Positions 43,693 to 52,838 of a DNA stretch of 64,000 nucleotides are shown piece after piece. The translations under genes were made by a program, and so were the position numbers. How positions within the stretch are numbered: position 1 is the first letter of the stretch; every line of letters begins with the position of its first letter. Origin of the DNA: Alteromonas oceanisediminis (GTDB lineage Bacteria > Pseudomonadota > Gammaproteobacteria > Enterobacterales > Alteromonadaceae); contig NZ_JAHCTA010000006.1 in NCBI RefSeq assembly GCF_018474025.1, positions 62,001 to 126,000 on the forward strand, given 5' to 3'. The notes below the pieces were generated by a model. That model ran no database searches. It was not told the origin of the DNA and saw only the letters and a list, made by a program, of their open reading frames with translations.

Positions 43693-45217
43693 TAGCATCA
43701 AGTTTGCTTAAAAACGCGTCGGCATCCTCCAGCATATGCTGTACCTGTTTAGGATCCATTTTAGATAACGTTCGATAGATCATCGCCATACGTGGGTTGT
43801 CCTGCAGTTTCTCTTTGTGACGGTCTATAAAATGCCAGTACAAATAGTTAAATGGGCACGCTTGAGTACCGGTTTTCTCCTTGACGCTGTAATGGCAATT
43901 TTTGCAATAGTCAGACATCTTATTAATATAACTGCCACTCGCTGCATACGGTTTACTCGCCAGCATGCCATCATCGGCATACAATATCATGCTGCTAACG
44001 TTTGGCATTTCGACCCATTCATAGGCATCGGCATACACAATCAGGTACCACTCATTCACCCATTTAGGATCGACGCCGCTGAGCAACAAAAAGTTTCCCA
44101 GAACCATCAGGCGTTGAATGTGGTGAGCATAGGCATTGTCTTTTGTTTCCTGCACACATTGTTGTAAGCAAAACATATCGGTGTCAGCGGTCCAGAAGAG
44201 TTCTGGCAGTTTTCGTGTTGCCTGAAGCGCATTTTGCGACGCCAAATCCGGCATGAAATACCAGTAAAATCCTCGAATGTATTCCCGCCATCCAATCACT
44301 TGGCGCACGAAACCTTCAACGCTATTGAGTGGCGCTTGCCCACTGTCGTAGGCAATAATGGCCTGCTCAACGACCTCTTCGACACGGAGTAAACCGCAGT
44401 TTAGATAGAAACTGATGTGGGAATGAAACATCCATGGTTCACCGGTAACCATCGCATCTTGATACTGGCCAAAGTCAGGTAATCTCTGCTCTATGAACTC
44501 ATTCAGCACGACCAATGCATCGTTACGCGTAACGGCAAAGTGAAAGTTTTCGAGGGACCCAAAATGATCATCGAAATGCTTAGCCACCAAATCGATGACA
44601 GCTTGCGTTTCATCGTCTGGCTTGAATGTTGTCGGGTCAGGTACTGAATGATTCTTAGGCATCGGTTCGCGATTCTGTGAATCATAATTCCATTTTCCCC
44701 CGGCAGGTTCTCCCGCCTCCATCAAATAGCCCGTTTTCTTTCTCACTTCACGGTAAAAGAACTCCATGCGGTATTGCTTTTTGCCTTCTGCCCAATCGGC
44801 GAAAAAGTCCTGAGAAACCAAGAAACGATTATCAGCTCTAATTTCCACGGGTTTATCAAGTGTATCCTGCCATGCTTGCATGTCCTGAAGCAGACGATGT
44901 TCGCCAGGGTGAGTGACAACCACATCATCCACAGCGTGCTTTTCACAAAACCATTGCACCTGTTTAAACAATGCGCCTTTATTGTGTTTATGGTCATAAT
45001 CAATGTAAGTTACGTTGTACCCATCATCACGCAGCGATCGCGCAAAATGACGCATGGCCGAAAACAAAAACGCAATTTTCTTTTTATGATGTTTGACGTA
45101 GCTGGCTTCTGCGTTGACTTCAGCCATGAGCACAAAGTCAGTCTCTTTATTGATCCCCTGCAGTGCTGAAATATCGTCGCGCAATTGGTCGCCTAACACT
45201 AACCGTAACGTTGCCAT
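43679..45217 (-). CDS. Iron-sulfur bacterial (6-4) photolyase/cryptochrome (FeS-BCP, PhrB-like)
   Basis: A 512-residue flavoprotein of the FeS-BCP group (PF04244, deoxyribodipyrimidine photolyase-related). The four [4Fe-4S] cysteines are at 350, 438, 441 and 454 ([25 protein letters not shown]), the same numbers as in Agrobacterium PhrB. His365/His366 in [10 protein letters not shown] is the (6-4) repair His site. The N-terminal [11 protein letters not shown] and [16 protein letters not shown] form the lumazine-antenna domain. It uses blue light to repair (6-4) photoproducts. It lies five bases after the CPD photolyase gene, in one operon with it and the DUF2256 gene. Confidence 0.94.
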   Translation of the reverse strand: MATLRLVLGDQLRDDISALQGINKETDFVLMAEVNAEASYVKHHKKKIAFLFSAMRHFARSLRDDGYNVTYIDYDHKHNKGALFKQVQWFCEKHAVDDVVVTHPGEHRLLQDMQAWQDTLDKPVEIRADNRFLVSQDFFADWAEGKKQYRMEFFYREVRKKTGYLMEAGEPAGGKWNYDSQNREPMPKNHSVPDPTTFKPDDETQAVIDLVAKHFDDHFGSLENFHFAVTRNDALVVLNEFIEQRLPDFGQYQDAMVTGEPWMFHSHISFYLNCGLLRVEEVVEQAIIAYDSGQAPLNSVEGFVRQVIGWREYIRGFYWYFMPDLASQNALQATRKLPELFWTADTDMFCLQQCVQETKDNAYAHHIQRLMVLGNFLLLSGVDPKWVNEWYLIVYADAYEWVEMPNVSSMILYADDGMLASKPYAASGSYINKMSDYCKNCHYSVKEKTGTQACPFNYLYWHFIDRHKEKLQDNPRMAMIYRTLSKMDPKQVQHMLEDADAFLSKLDANEKV

Positions 45218-45222
45218 GTAGA

Positions 45223-46650
45223 CTACCCTTTAATTTCTTGATAGGCGTCTAACGCGCGTTGGCGAGAAGCCTTTAAGTCGACCAAGGGTTCCGGGTATTC
45301 CTTACCCAGTGTCACGCCGGCTTTCTCAAGCACATCCTCTGGCGCGTCCCAGGGTTTATGCAGGTATTTATTGGGCACGTCTGACAGTTCTGGGCAGTAT
45401 TCGCGTACGTACTCGCCCGCTTTGTCAAATTTTTCGCCTTGAAGCACTGGATTAAAAATACGGAAGTACGGCGCGGCATCAGCACCACTACCGCCCACCC
45501 ACTGCCAGCCTGCTGTGTTACTGGCGAGGTCGGCATCCACCAGACAATCCCAAAACCAACGCTCGCCCTCGCGCCAATCAAGCAATAGATTTTTCACCAG
45601 AAAGGAGCCGACTACCATGCGCACACGATTATGCATGTAGCCGGTTTGCCACAATTCACGCATCCCTGCATCCACGATCGGGATGCCTGTTTTGCCCCGT
45701 TGCCAGGCTACTAGGTCCTTTTTGCTGGAGCGCCACGGAAAATCATCAAACTTTTCGTTAAAGTTTTTATTGATAAAATCAGGCCAGTGATACAGTAAAT
45801 AGTAACTAAATTCGCGCCAGCCCAGCTCGCTCAGGTAGGTGTCGATGTTGTCGTTATCGCTCCCGTCAAAAGCATCAAGGATGGCGTACCAGACCTGATT
45901 GGGCGACACTTCGCCAAAATGCAGATGAGGTGAAAGTCGTGAGGTGCCTGATGCGGACGGGATATTCCGTTGGTCTTTATATTCAAGTGCGGCATCGCTA
46001 ATAAACGTACTTAACTTATCAGATGCACCATCTTCCCCCGGTTTCCAATGGGCTGAGAAGCCTGCATCCCAATCTAAACTGGGTAGTAGATCAAGATCAT
46101 CGACTGACCCACGTTGAAAGGCGTGATCCGCATAGGTTATTCGTTCCGGAGCACCGACAGGGTGCCGAGGCGCATCCGCTTTCAAACAGCCTTTGCGATA
46201 ATACGGCGTAAACACCTTGTAGGGCCCACCATCCGCTTTGCTGATCTGCATAGGCTCCCACAGCAGGCTGCCATTAAAACTCTTAACGGTAACATCAGTC
46301 TCGTCTTTGATGGCGGTTTTAATCGATTTGTCGCGTTCTCTTTGATGAGGCTGATAACACCGATTCCATACAACGTTGTCGATATCCTCTGAATCGAGCA
46401 TATGGCGGATGATGTCAGCCGGGTCTCCCTGCTTAATGATTAAATGGCCGTTAAGACGCTGTTGCAACGAGGTCAAACTGTGATGCAGCCACCACTTAGA
46501 CGCACCGCCCAATTGCTCATGTTCATCAGTCTCAGTATCGTCAATGTACAGTGGAATTACTTTGCCCTGCTCTACAGCCCAATGTAATGCGGGATTGTCT
46601 TTAACACGAAGGTCTTGCCGAAACCAAACCAGCGTCGTTGCTACCGTCAT
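45223..46650 (-). CDS. phrB: Class I CPD photolyase
   Basis: A 475-residue class I deoxyribodipyrimidine photolyase. It uses FADH- and a pterin-type antenna to split cyclobutane pyrimidine dimers under blue light. The N-terminal TLVWFRQDLRVKDNPAL opens the antenna domain. The FAD domain has RDIPSASGTSRLSPHLHFGEVS-type residues (NIPSASGTSRLSPHLHFGE), WREFSYYLLYHWP, GIPIVDAGMRELWQTGYMHNR and the class I signature DLASNTAGWQWVGGSGADAAP, with the FAD-contacting Asn and the Trp of the electron-transfer triad. It heads the minus-strand operon and diverges from the Cry-DASH gene across 113 bases. Confidence 0.95.
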   Translation of the reverse strand: MTVATTLVWFRQDLRVKDNPALHWAVEQGKVIPLYIDDTETDEHEQLGGASKWWLHHSLTSLQQRLNGHLIIKQGDPADIIRHMLDSEDIDNVVWNRCYQPHQRERDKSIKTAIKDETDVTVKSFNGSLLWEPMQISKADGGPYKVFTPYYRKGCLKADAPRHPVGAPERITYADHAFQRGSVDDLDLLPSLDWDAGFSAHWKPGEDGASDKLSTFISDAALEYKDQRNIPSASGTSRLSPHLHFGEVSPNQVWYAILDAFDGSDNDNIDTYLSELGWREFSYYLLYHWPDFINKNFNEKFDDFPWRSSKKDLVAWQRGKTGIPIVDAGMRELWQTGYMHNRVRMVVGSFLVKNLLLDWREGERWFWDCLVDADLASNTAGWQWVGGSGADAAPYFRIFNPVLQGEKFDKAGEYVREYCPELSDVPNKYLHKPWDAPEDVLEKAGVTLGKEYPEPLVDLKASRQRALDAYQEIKG

Positions 46651-46763
46651 AATCTTTCTTATTCTGATGAAGTGTATTTATCACTACTGATTAATCCGTT
46701 TTTTCGATCCATTCAGCGCCAAATTGACTAAAACTCATAGTAATCACTGACGGGTCCTTTCAA

Positions 46764-48074
46764 ATGCGTTCTAACGGAATATTCTTTTTTCAACATGATC
46801 TTCGTCTCTCAGACAACCCAGCGTTGCTCGCTGTTGTGCAGCGCTGTGATCAGCTTTTATGTGTTTATCTGGTACACCAACTGACTCTCAGGGATACCCA
46901 GTGGCAACCGCAGCACAGGCAAAACGGCGCGCTGAGTGCGCAACGTCAACTGTTTCTTTATCAGTCATTACAAGATTTGGACCGACAACTGACATCACAT
47001 GGGCAGGCGTTGCACCTATGCGTAACGGCTGATCCCGTCGATACAATGGATGAGTTGATGGGTTATGTTCAACCTACTGTCGTGGGCATGTCGCGGCACG
47101 CTGGCGTGAATGAAACCACACAACTTACCGCGCTAAAACGGCTTGCACGCAATCATGCGAGTGAATGTATTGAGGGGCCACCAAGTACACTTTTTAACGA
47201 CGATGACTTACCGTTCGCACTTGACGACATGCCCAATGTGTTTTCCCCATTCAGACGTAAAATCGAAAAGTCACTCACACCGAATCAGGTTGTCGACGCG
47301 CCAGCATCATTAAAGCCAAAAGTGCCCGACTTTGATTATTGTTCCTACGAATCCATTGGTCTGAGTACGGCGCATGGAAAACAACATTTTCCACGTTTAA
47401 TCGGGGGGGAAACGGCGGCTTTGGCGCAACTTGATTACTACACATTTAAGTGTGACGCGCTGGCCAGCTACAAAGAAACACGTAACGGTCTGGATGGGTG
47501 GGACTTTTCCTCAAAACTTTCAGCATGGCTGGCGCATGGTTGTATCAGCCCAAGGCAGGTATATCAGACGATCGGCGCCTACGAAAAAGAGCGTGTGAAA
47601 AACGATTCTACTTACTGGCTCTATTTTGAATTACTGTGGCGCGAATTCTTTCATTGGCAACTAACCAAACACGGCGCTGCTTTTTTTCAGTTCGGTGGGA
47701 TCCAACAATCTCCCCCCACAACACGCCATGATCATGAGCGATTCACACGGTGGTGTGATGGCGACACAGGCTATCCCATTGTTGATGCGTGCATGCGCCA
47801 GTTGAACACCACCGGGTTCATGTCAAACCGTGGACGGCAACTGGTCGCCAGTTGCTTTGTTCATGAGCTCAATCTCGACTGGCGCTATGGTGCTGCTTAT
47901 TTTGAAAAGCAATTGGTCGATTACGACGTTGCCAGTAACTGGGGAAACTGGCAGTACCTTGCGGGCGTAGGCAGTGATCCGCGTGGACACCGGCAATTTA
48001 ACCTAGAAAAACAAACGCAGACTTACGATCCGGATCGCCAGTTTATCCAACGATGGTTAGATGATGCGTCATGA
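46764..48074 (+). CDS. Cry-DASH family cryptochrome
   Basis: A 436-residue flavoprotein of the DASH group. The opening [17 protein letters not shown], the middle [20 protein letters not shown] with [30 protein letters not shown], and the signature [20 protein letters not shown] followed by RGHRQFN are diagnostic. The Asn and Trp of the flavin site are kept. Cry-DASH proteins repair dimers in single-stranded DNA and may also signal light. Its stop overlaps the start of the next photolyase-like gene by four bases (ATGA), so the two are coupled. The C-terminus ends soon after the FAD domain, without an extension. Confidence 0.94.
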   Translation: MRSNGIFFFQHDLRLSDNPALLAVVQRCDQLLCVYLVHQLTLRDTQWQPQHRQNGALSAQRQLFLYQSLQDLDRQLTSHGQALHLCVTADPVDTMDELMGYVQPTVVGMSRHAGVNETTQLTALKRLARNHASECIEGPPSTLFNDDDLPFALDDMPNVFSPFRRKIEKSLTPNQVVDAPASLKPKVPDFDYCSYESIGLSTAHGKQHFPRLIGGETAALAQLDYYTFKCDALASYKETRNGLDGWDFSSKLSAWLAHGCISPRQVYQTIGAYEKERVKNDSTYWLYFELLWREFFHWQLTKHGAAFFQFGGIQQSPPTTRHDHERFTRWCDGDTGYPIVDACMRQLNTTGFMSNRGRQLVASCFVHELNLDWRYGAAYFEKQLVDYDVASNWGNWQYLAGVGSDPRGHRQFNLEKQTQTYDPDRQFIQRWLDDAS

Positions 48075-49576
48075 AACCACTGGTGGTATGGCTGAAGCGC
48101 GACCTACGCTTACGCGATCATCTGCCATTTAAACAAGCGTGCGCATCAGGTAAACCCCTCTTCTGTGTATATATCATTGAGCCGATTAATATTGACGATC
48201 CGCACATGTTGCCGCGTCATTGGCGTTTTATCACTCAATCGCTTAAAGATATGCAGCAACAACTTGCCCCTTTCAGCGGCCAAATAGGCCTATACGCAGG
48301 TGTCGCCACAGAGGTTTTCTCACAGATACACCGACAGGTCCAATTCGACACCCTACTGAGTTATGCTGAAACAGGCGTGCAAGATACTTTCGACAGGGAT
48401 AAAGGTGTTGCCCGATGGTGCAACCAACATAACGTCATCTGGCATGAATCACCGAATGCTGCGGTACAGCGTGGATTAAATCACCGCGAGCGTTGGGACT
48501 CCCATTGGCAACGCGTTATGCAGATGCCAACCGATGACCCCGATTTTTCCAGCGCTTACTGGTATCAAGTCGCAGAACATGACCAAAATGTGCAACAACT
48601 GTTAACGCGGCTCGGTAACACCACCCACAATCCTCACCAGTTATCGAACGATAACCAAGCACGTTTTCAGCCTGGCGGCGAACGCCGTGCCTTTCACACG
48701 TTGCACGACTTCTTTGCCGAACGCGGAAAAACATACGCATCAGACATCAGCCACCCTAGCAAGGCTCGGCAATCATGCTCTCGCTTATCTCCTTATCTGG
48801 CGTGGGGAAACATCACAACGCGACAAATTCTGCAGTATATGCAGCGGTTACCCCATCGCGCTGGGTGGGCCAGAGCCATTGCCGGTGTCACTTCCCGATT
48901 ACAGTGGCGCTGCCACTTTATACAAAAATTTGAAAGCGAACACGCCATGCAGCATCGCGCAGTCAATACAGCCTATGCACAATTTCCCTATCGTAAAGAC
49001 GAACAGGTAGCCCCTATTGTTGATACATGGAAGCGGGGTGAAACGGGTATCCCACTGATTGATGCTTGCATGCGCGCTTTACACGCTACGGGCTATTTGA
49101 ACTTTCGTATGCGAGCGATGGTGGTGAGTTTTCTCACTCACCACCTGAATGTCGATTGGCGTCAGGGTGTTGAATTTTTAGGTGCTCAATTTCTCGACTT
49201 TGAGCCCGGTATTCACTACCCGCAATTTCAAATGCAAGCCGGTGTTACTGGCACAAATACCATTCGTATTTATAACCCGTTAAAGCAATCGCTGGAGCGT
49301 GACCCAAGCGGTAATTTTATCCGCCAGTGGTGTCCTGAGCTCAGTCAGGTGCCCGACGAATCGATTCATCACCCCTGGACATTAACACGCATGGAACAGC
49401 GCTTTTATGGCGTTATTGTGGGTGAAGACTACCCGGTTCCAATAATTGATATCGTTGAAGCTGGGCGGGAAGCACGAGAACGACTGTGGGGATTCCAAAA
49501 ACGTGACGATGTGACTCAGGAAGCGAAGCGGATCCTCGCGCGCCACACCGTGAACGATCGTGCTCGAAAGGGATGA
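48071..49576 (+). CDS. Divergent cryptochrome/photolyase family protein
   Basis: A 501-residue member of the photolyase family. The antenna-domain start [16 protein letters not shown] and FAD-domain blocks [51 protein letters not shown] and [11 protein letters not shown] are clear. Where class I enzymes have DLASNTAGWQW, this protein has [11 protein letters not shown]: the FAD-contacting Asn becomes Gly and the proximal Trp of the electron-transfer triad becomes Pro (alignment by eye). A clade with this block exists in several marine bacteria and is of uncertain function. It is translationally coupled to Cry-DASH and ends base-to-base with the convergent gene. A light-dependent or a non-repair role are both possible. 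Confidence 0.88.
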   Translation: MKPLVVWLKRDLRLRDHLPFKQACASGKPLFCVYIIEPINIDDPHMLPRHWRFITQSLKDMQQQLAPFSGQIGLYAGVATEVFSQIHRQVQFDTLLSYAETGVQDTFDRDKGVARWCNQHNVIWHESPNAAVQRGLNHRERWDSHWQRVMQMPTDDPDFSSAYWYQVAEHDQNVQQLLTRLGNTTHNPHQLSNDNQARFQPGGERRAFHTLHDFFAERGKTYASDISHPSKARQSCSRLSPYLAWGNITTRQILQYMQRLPHRAGWARAIAGVTSRLQWRCHFIQKFESEHAMQHRAVNTAYAQFPYRKDEQVAPIVDTWKRGETGIPLIDACMRALHATGYLNFRMRAMVVSFLTHHLNVDWRQGVEFLGAQFLDFEPGIHYPQFQMQAGVTGTNTIRIYNPLKQSLERDPSGNFIRQWCPELSQVPDESIHHPWTLTRMEQRFYGVIVGEDYPVPIIDIVEAGREARERLWGFQKRDDVTQEAKRILARHTVNDRARKG

Positions 49577-49894
49577 CTACGTCTTTTTATCTGCGTCCTC
49601 GTGTTGGCCCTCGACGGCGGCAGGTTCATGGTCTTTTAACCATTTCGTGAGTAATCCGATTTGGCCGCACTTGTAAGCAGCATAAGTTAATCGTAGTGAA
49701 TTAGAAAGAACATCACTGTCGTTCCATTGCGTAATTTGGCTGATTTCTTTATAACAACGCATGGCTTGAGGTGAAATGTAGCCCCTCACCATCTTCTTGC
49801 CCATGGCTTTTTGCCGATCCCTAAAGCGTTTTTGCTTGGCCGCATTTGCCGATGCAGATTTTTTCTTTGTCTGATTTGGAGTTGTTTTCGTCAC
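49577..49894 (-). CDS. Small basic hypothetical protein
   Basis: A 105-residue protein with a strongly basic N-terminus (KKKSASANAAKQKRFRDRQKAM), then a segment resembling small ribbon-helix-helix-like domains (RGYISPQAMRCYKEISQI and the following helix), and an acidic C-terminus. DNA binding is plausible but not shown. The start is GTG with a weak ribosome binding site. It is convergent with, and directly adjacent to, the divergent photolyase gene. I do not recognise the family. Confidence 0.6.
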   Translation of the reverse strand: MTKTTPNQTKKKSASANAAKQKRFRDRQKAMGKKMVRGYISPQAMRCYKEISQITQWNDSDVLSNSLRLTYAAYKCGQIGLLTKWLKDHEPAAVEGQHEDADKKT

Positions 49895-50074
49895 TACGGT
49901 TGTCTCAGTACTGTCACAAAATTAGCTTAACATAACTGTGTCGGCGCAACATCGATAAGCCAGCCATCCTACGATGGTTTTTTCAATTAACGTGTTTTCC
50001 TGACTGTTCAGAGTTGTTTAGCGTACAAGTGTTCGCTAAAGTAGCGCCACCTTGCAGTATCAGTTTAATTATTT

Positions 50075-50593
50075 ATGACTTTACAAAAATCCAGTTTTTC
50101 CCGCGATGATCTTTTGGCTTGTAGCCGAGGTGAACTTTTCGGGCCAGGTAACAGCCAGCTCCCCGCGCCAAATATGCTGATGATGGACAGGATCGCACAA
50201 ATCAGTGAAACCGGTGGCGAATACGGTAAGGGGTTTATTCGCGCCGAACTGGATATTAAGCCTGACCTGTGGTTTTTCGACTGCCATTTTCCCGGCGATC
50301 CTGTGATGCCGGGTTGCCTGGGCTTAGATGCGATGTGGCAACTGGTAGGCTTTTTCCTTGGTTGGTGTGAAGGTCCCGGAAAAGGCCGTGCGCTGGGTGT
50401 TGGTGAGGTGAAATTTACCGGTCAAATCTTGCCGACCGCGAAAAAAGTCACCTATCACATTGATATGAAGCGTGTGGTGAAGCGTAAGTTGTTTATGGGC
50501 TTGGCAGACGGCGTTGTTAAAGTGGATGGTCGCGCCATTTATAGCGCTAAAGATCTCAAAGTAGGTTTGTTTCAAGACACCAGCAATTTTTAA
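50075..50593 (+). CDS. fabA: 3-hydroxydecanoyl-ACP dehydratase/isomerase FabA
   Basis: A 172-residue hot-dog-fold enzyme, near-colinear with E. coli FabA. It dehydrates 3-hydroxydecanoyl-ACP and isomerises the product to the cis-3 isomer, starting unsaturated fatty acid synthesis. Catalytic His71 ([13 protein letters not shown]) and Asp85 (CLGLDAMWQ) are visible. [15 protein letters not shown] and [12 protein letters not shown] are family landmarks, and the end [13 protein letters not shown] is the usual C-terminus. No strong Shine-Dalgarno precedes the ATG. It converges with rmf, its usual neighbour in gammaproteobacteria. Confidence 0.98.
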   Translation: MTLQKSSFSRDDLLACSRGELFGPGNSQLPAPNMLMMDRIAQISETGGEYGKGFIRAELDIKPDLWFFDCHFPGDPVMPGCLGLDAMWQLVGFFLGWCEGPGKGRALGVGEVKFTGQILPTAKKVTYHIDMKRVVKRKLFMGLADGVVKVDGRAIYSAKDLKVGLFQDTSNF

Positions 50594-50596
50594 CGG

Positions 50597-50625
50597 TAAA
50601 AAAATAACCCCGCGTCTGCGGGGTT
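50597..50625 (-). terminator. Terminator between fabA and rmf
   Basis: AACCCCGC and GCGGGGTT pair around a four-base loop. On the minus strand it is followed by TTATTTTTTTA, a strong U-tract serving rmf; on the plus strand the tail is weak, but the hairpin may also serve fabA. Confidence 0.85.
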
Positions 50626-50676
50626 CCAATGACTCTGTTGCGGATCGCAATAGGCCATCCGCACACGGATCTAGTA

Positions 50677-50850
50677 CTAGCGACTAAATCCTAAATTTCG
50701 GTCTTCTAACGCCTCTCTCCAACCACCTAACCACTCTGAGCGAGCATCGGATGTCTGAAACGGACACAGTTCTTTCGAACGCCCCGTGATGCCGGCTTTA
50801 TACCCTTTAGAATGAGCTCTGGTCATTTTATCTCTTTTTTGTCTTTTCAT
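50677..50850 (-). CDS. rmf: Ribosome modulation factor RMF
   Basis: A 57-residue protein: MKRQKRDKMTRAHSKGYKAG, then GRSKELCPFQTSDARSEWLG and GWREALEDRN. It matches E. coli RMF along its length, including the GRSKE-CPF and WLGGWREA motifs. RMF binds 70S ribosomes in stationary phase and drives them into inactive 100S dimers. GAGG lies seven bases before the ATG. Its place next to fabA is conserved in E. coli and relatives. A strong terminator follows. Confidence 0.96.
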   Translation of the reverse strand: MKRQKRDKMTRAHSKGYKAGITGRSKELCPFQTSDARSEWLGGWREALEDRNLGFSR

Positions 50851-51070
50851 TGAGTTACCTCGGTAGAATTATTGACACATGGGCAAGTTAATTTACCCAC
50901 CTAATAGAGATAGTGGATTGAACCGATTGGTTCAACCCTGTCACCCATCTTTTTATCGATTTCGGTGTTAACGTAATGATAGTTTTATGAATTTTTTGTT
51001 ACACCAAATTGTTATAAAAATCGCGACTTTGACGCCAAAAAGAATATCAGTTTACTTATGTGAAATAGGC

Positions 51071-51096
51071 AAAAAAAAGCCCGCAGGCAGCGGGCT
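51071..51096 (-). terminator. Terminator of the DUF3466 gene
   Basis: AGCCCGC and GCGGGCT pair around five bases, followed on the minus strand by a run of eight Ts. It lies just after the stop at 51118. Confidence 0.9.
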
Positions 51097-51117
51097 CGTT
51101 AATGGACGTTAGCGACT

Positions 51118-52818
51118 CTATCCAGAGTGCTTAGCCATGCGGCGCCAGCCCATTACACCCAACAAGCCGAGCAATAACCAGCTGCTTGCTGCACCAGAGC
51201 GTTCAAACTCTTCGCTGTCGTTCTGACAGTCATCAATCTGACCACCGGCAATACCCTCCAGTTTCACCGCATAGGCTGCATCAACTATCACCGGTTCACC
51301 GGCACTGTCATTGACAGCCTCACCTTTGATATTACGGCCATTTGTGCGAACGCGTGCGTTAACCAACATATCATTTTGATCATTAATACTGGTGCCTTCT
51401 ATCAGCGTGTACTCAGAGTCACATTCGATGAGTCGGTTAAGGTTGGTAAACTCATCAGCGTCGATATCGTACATGAACGCATTTCTTTCACGAACCTGAC
51501 CGTCGGTTGCCTCAACGTCAGCCGCGCCAACGATAATATTGTTAGCATTGATGGCTCGCGGCACCATACCCGAACTGTTAAAGAAACCGATTGGGTAACG
51601 CGTTTCACCGGTAGCAATGGTATACACAAACATTTTACGGCGAGACACACCGTTAAAATCACGCGCAACCGTCCCGACAATGTACTCATCGTTGGCAAAC
51701 AATGCGGTACTGAGTTGATTCTCTTCACGAGGCAGTAACTCAGTGACTTCGCCGTTTTGGAAGCTGACAGCCACGAATTCAGCTTGCGCAGACGCAAAAC
51801 TTTGCCCCGGTAGGGTAATGTTAACGCCATCACCGGTCATTGACTCACCCACTGCAAGCCCAGCGTCATTAATACCAAAAGCCCGACTCACAAAACTGAT
51901 TGTGTTGTCTGGCTCGGGTTCAAAGACCAACCCGTAGGTTTCTACACTGATCACGCTTCCGTCATTAGCCAACTGCCACACGTGCGCGCGTGTTTGCGCG
52001 CGCGTACGCAATACATTACCCTGACCGCTTTCATCGCCGCGCAGATTAGCGAGGCACACTTCTTCAGGGACATCGGCACGGGCATCGTCATCCGCACAAG
52101 ACGCAATGGCGTCACGAACCGTATCCGTGACTGCCGTGGTACCGTAACCCGCCACCTGCATATTATTATTGATATCAAACGCTTCACTGATACCGCCAAG
52201 CGCCGTTTCTACGGGAGGTAGGTCTATAGTGCTGCCATTGACCTGCGCAAAGCCACGCGAAAGAATATCACTGATCACAAAGGTGATGTCGTCACCGTTT
52301 TCACGTGTATAGGGCAGTTTGTAATACAGACCATCTGAAACGCCAACGGCTATTTCACCGCTCAGCGCATCGCGCGCTATGCTATCAACCGAACGCGTAA
52401 AATCATTAAACGTGTCGGTCACCACGTCTAGCCCGGGAACCAGTTCAATATCAATACCATCGGTTTTAAACGTTCTAAACAGGGCTATTTCCTGCCTATC
52501 CAAATTGGCATCATCTTGCAGCAAATTAAACACGAAGGACAAATCTGCGGCATTGAAATTGCCAGCTCTGGCCGCCTCAATATCGGTGAGATTGCTGGTC
52601 AACTCCGTGCTTTCAAAATCGAGTAGCGAAAGGTCGATCAGCGGATTAAATTCGCGTTGCAGCGTACTGTAGGCAACCCCGTCGTTGGTGAGTGTCTGGC
52701 CAAAGTGGTTGCTGGCTAGATTGTCTAATGGCAGCGTCACAATCCGGTATTGAGCCGCATAGGTGGAAACCGTGGTGAGCGTGACGGCCGCAGCCATCGC
52801 AATGGAGCTTAACTTCAT
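51118..52818 (-). CDS. DUF3466 family exported protein
   Basis: A 566-residue protein of the DUF3466 family (PF11949), known from Shewanella, Vibrio and Alteromonadales at this locus. The signal peptide ends near residue 22 (TYA/A). The body carries HAF-like repeats about the internal record of a function (GISEAFDINNNMQVAGYG, SRAFGINDAGLAVGES, PRAINANNIIVGAAD, EGTSINDQNDMLVNA), which suggest a repetitive beta structure. The C-terminus is SGAASSWLLLGLLGVMGW then RRM: a hydrophobic helix plus Arg pair, similar to GlyGly-CTERM-type sorting tails. The start at 52818 has AGGA six bases upstream. Function unknown. Confidence 0.88.
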   Translation of the reverse strand: MKLSSIAMAAAVTLTTVSTYAAQYRIVTLPLDNLASNHFGQTLTNDGVAYSTLQREFNPLIDLSLLDFESTELTSNLTDIEAARAGNFNAADLSFVFNLLQDDANLDRQEIALFRTFKTDGIDIELVPGLDVVTDTFNDFTRSVDSIARDALSGEIAVGVSDGLYYKLPYTRENGDDITFVISDILSRGFAQVNGSTIDLPPVETALGGISEAFDINNNMQVAGYGTTAVTDTVRDAIASCADDDARADVPEEVCLANLRGDESGQGNVLRTRAQTRAHVWQLANDGSVISVETYGLVFEPEPDNTISFVSRAFGINDAGLAVGESMTGDGVNITLPGQSFASAQAEFVAVSFQNGEVTELLPREENQLSTALFANDEYIVGTVARDFNGVSRRKMFVYTIATGETRYPIGFFNSSGMVPRAINANNIIVGAADVEATDGQVRERNAFMYDIDADEFTNLNRLIECDSEYTLIEGTSINDQNDMLVNARVRTNGRNIKGEAVNDSAGEPVIVDAAYAVKLEGIAGGQIDDCQNDSEEFERSGAASSWLLLGLLGVMGWRRMAKHSG

Positions 52819-52838
52819 TAAATATCCTGTTGAATCAG

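Noticed and set aside
46651-46763. LexA or light-regulator (LitR/CarH-type) site in the photolyase divergent promoter
   Set aside because: I found no clear palindrome or known motif; a TTGACT is present but without a convincing -10 at the right distance.
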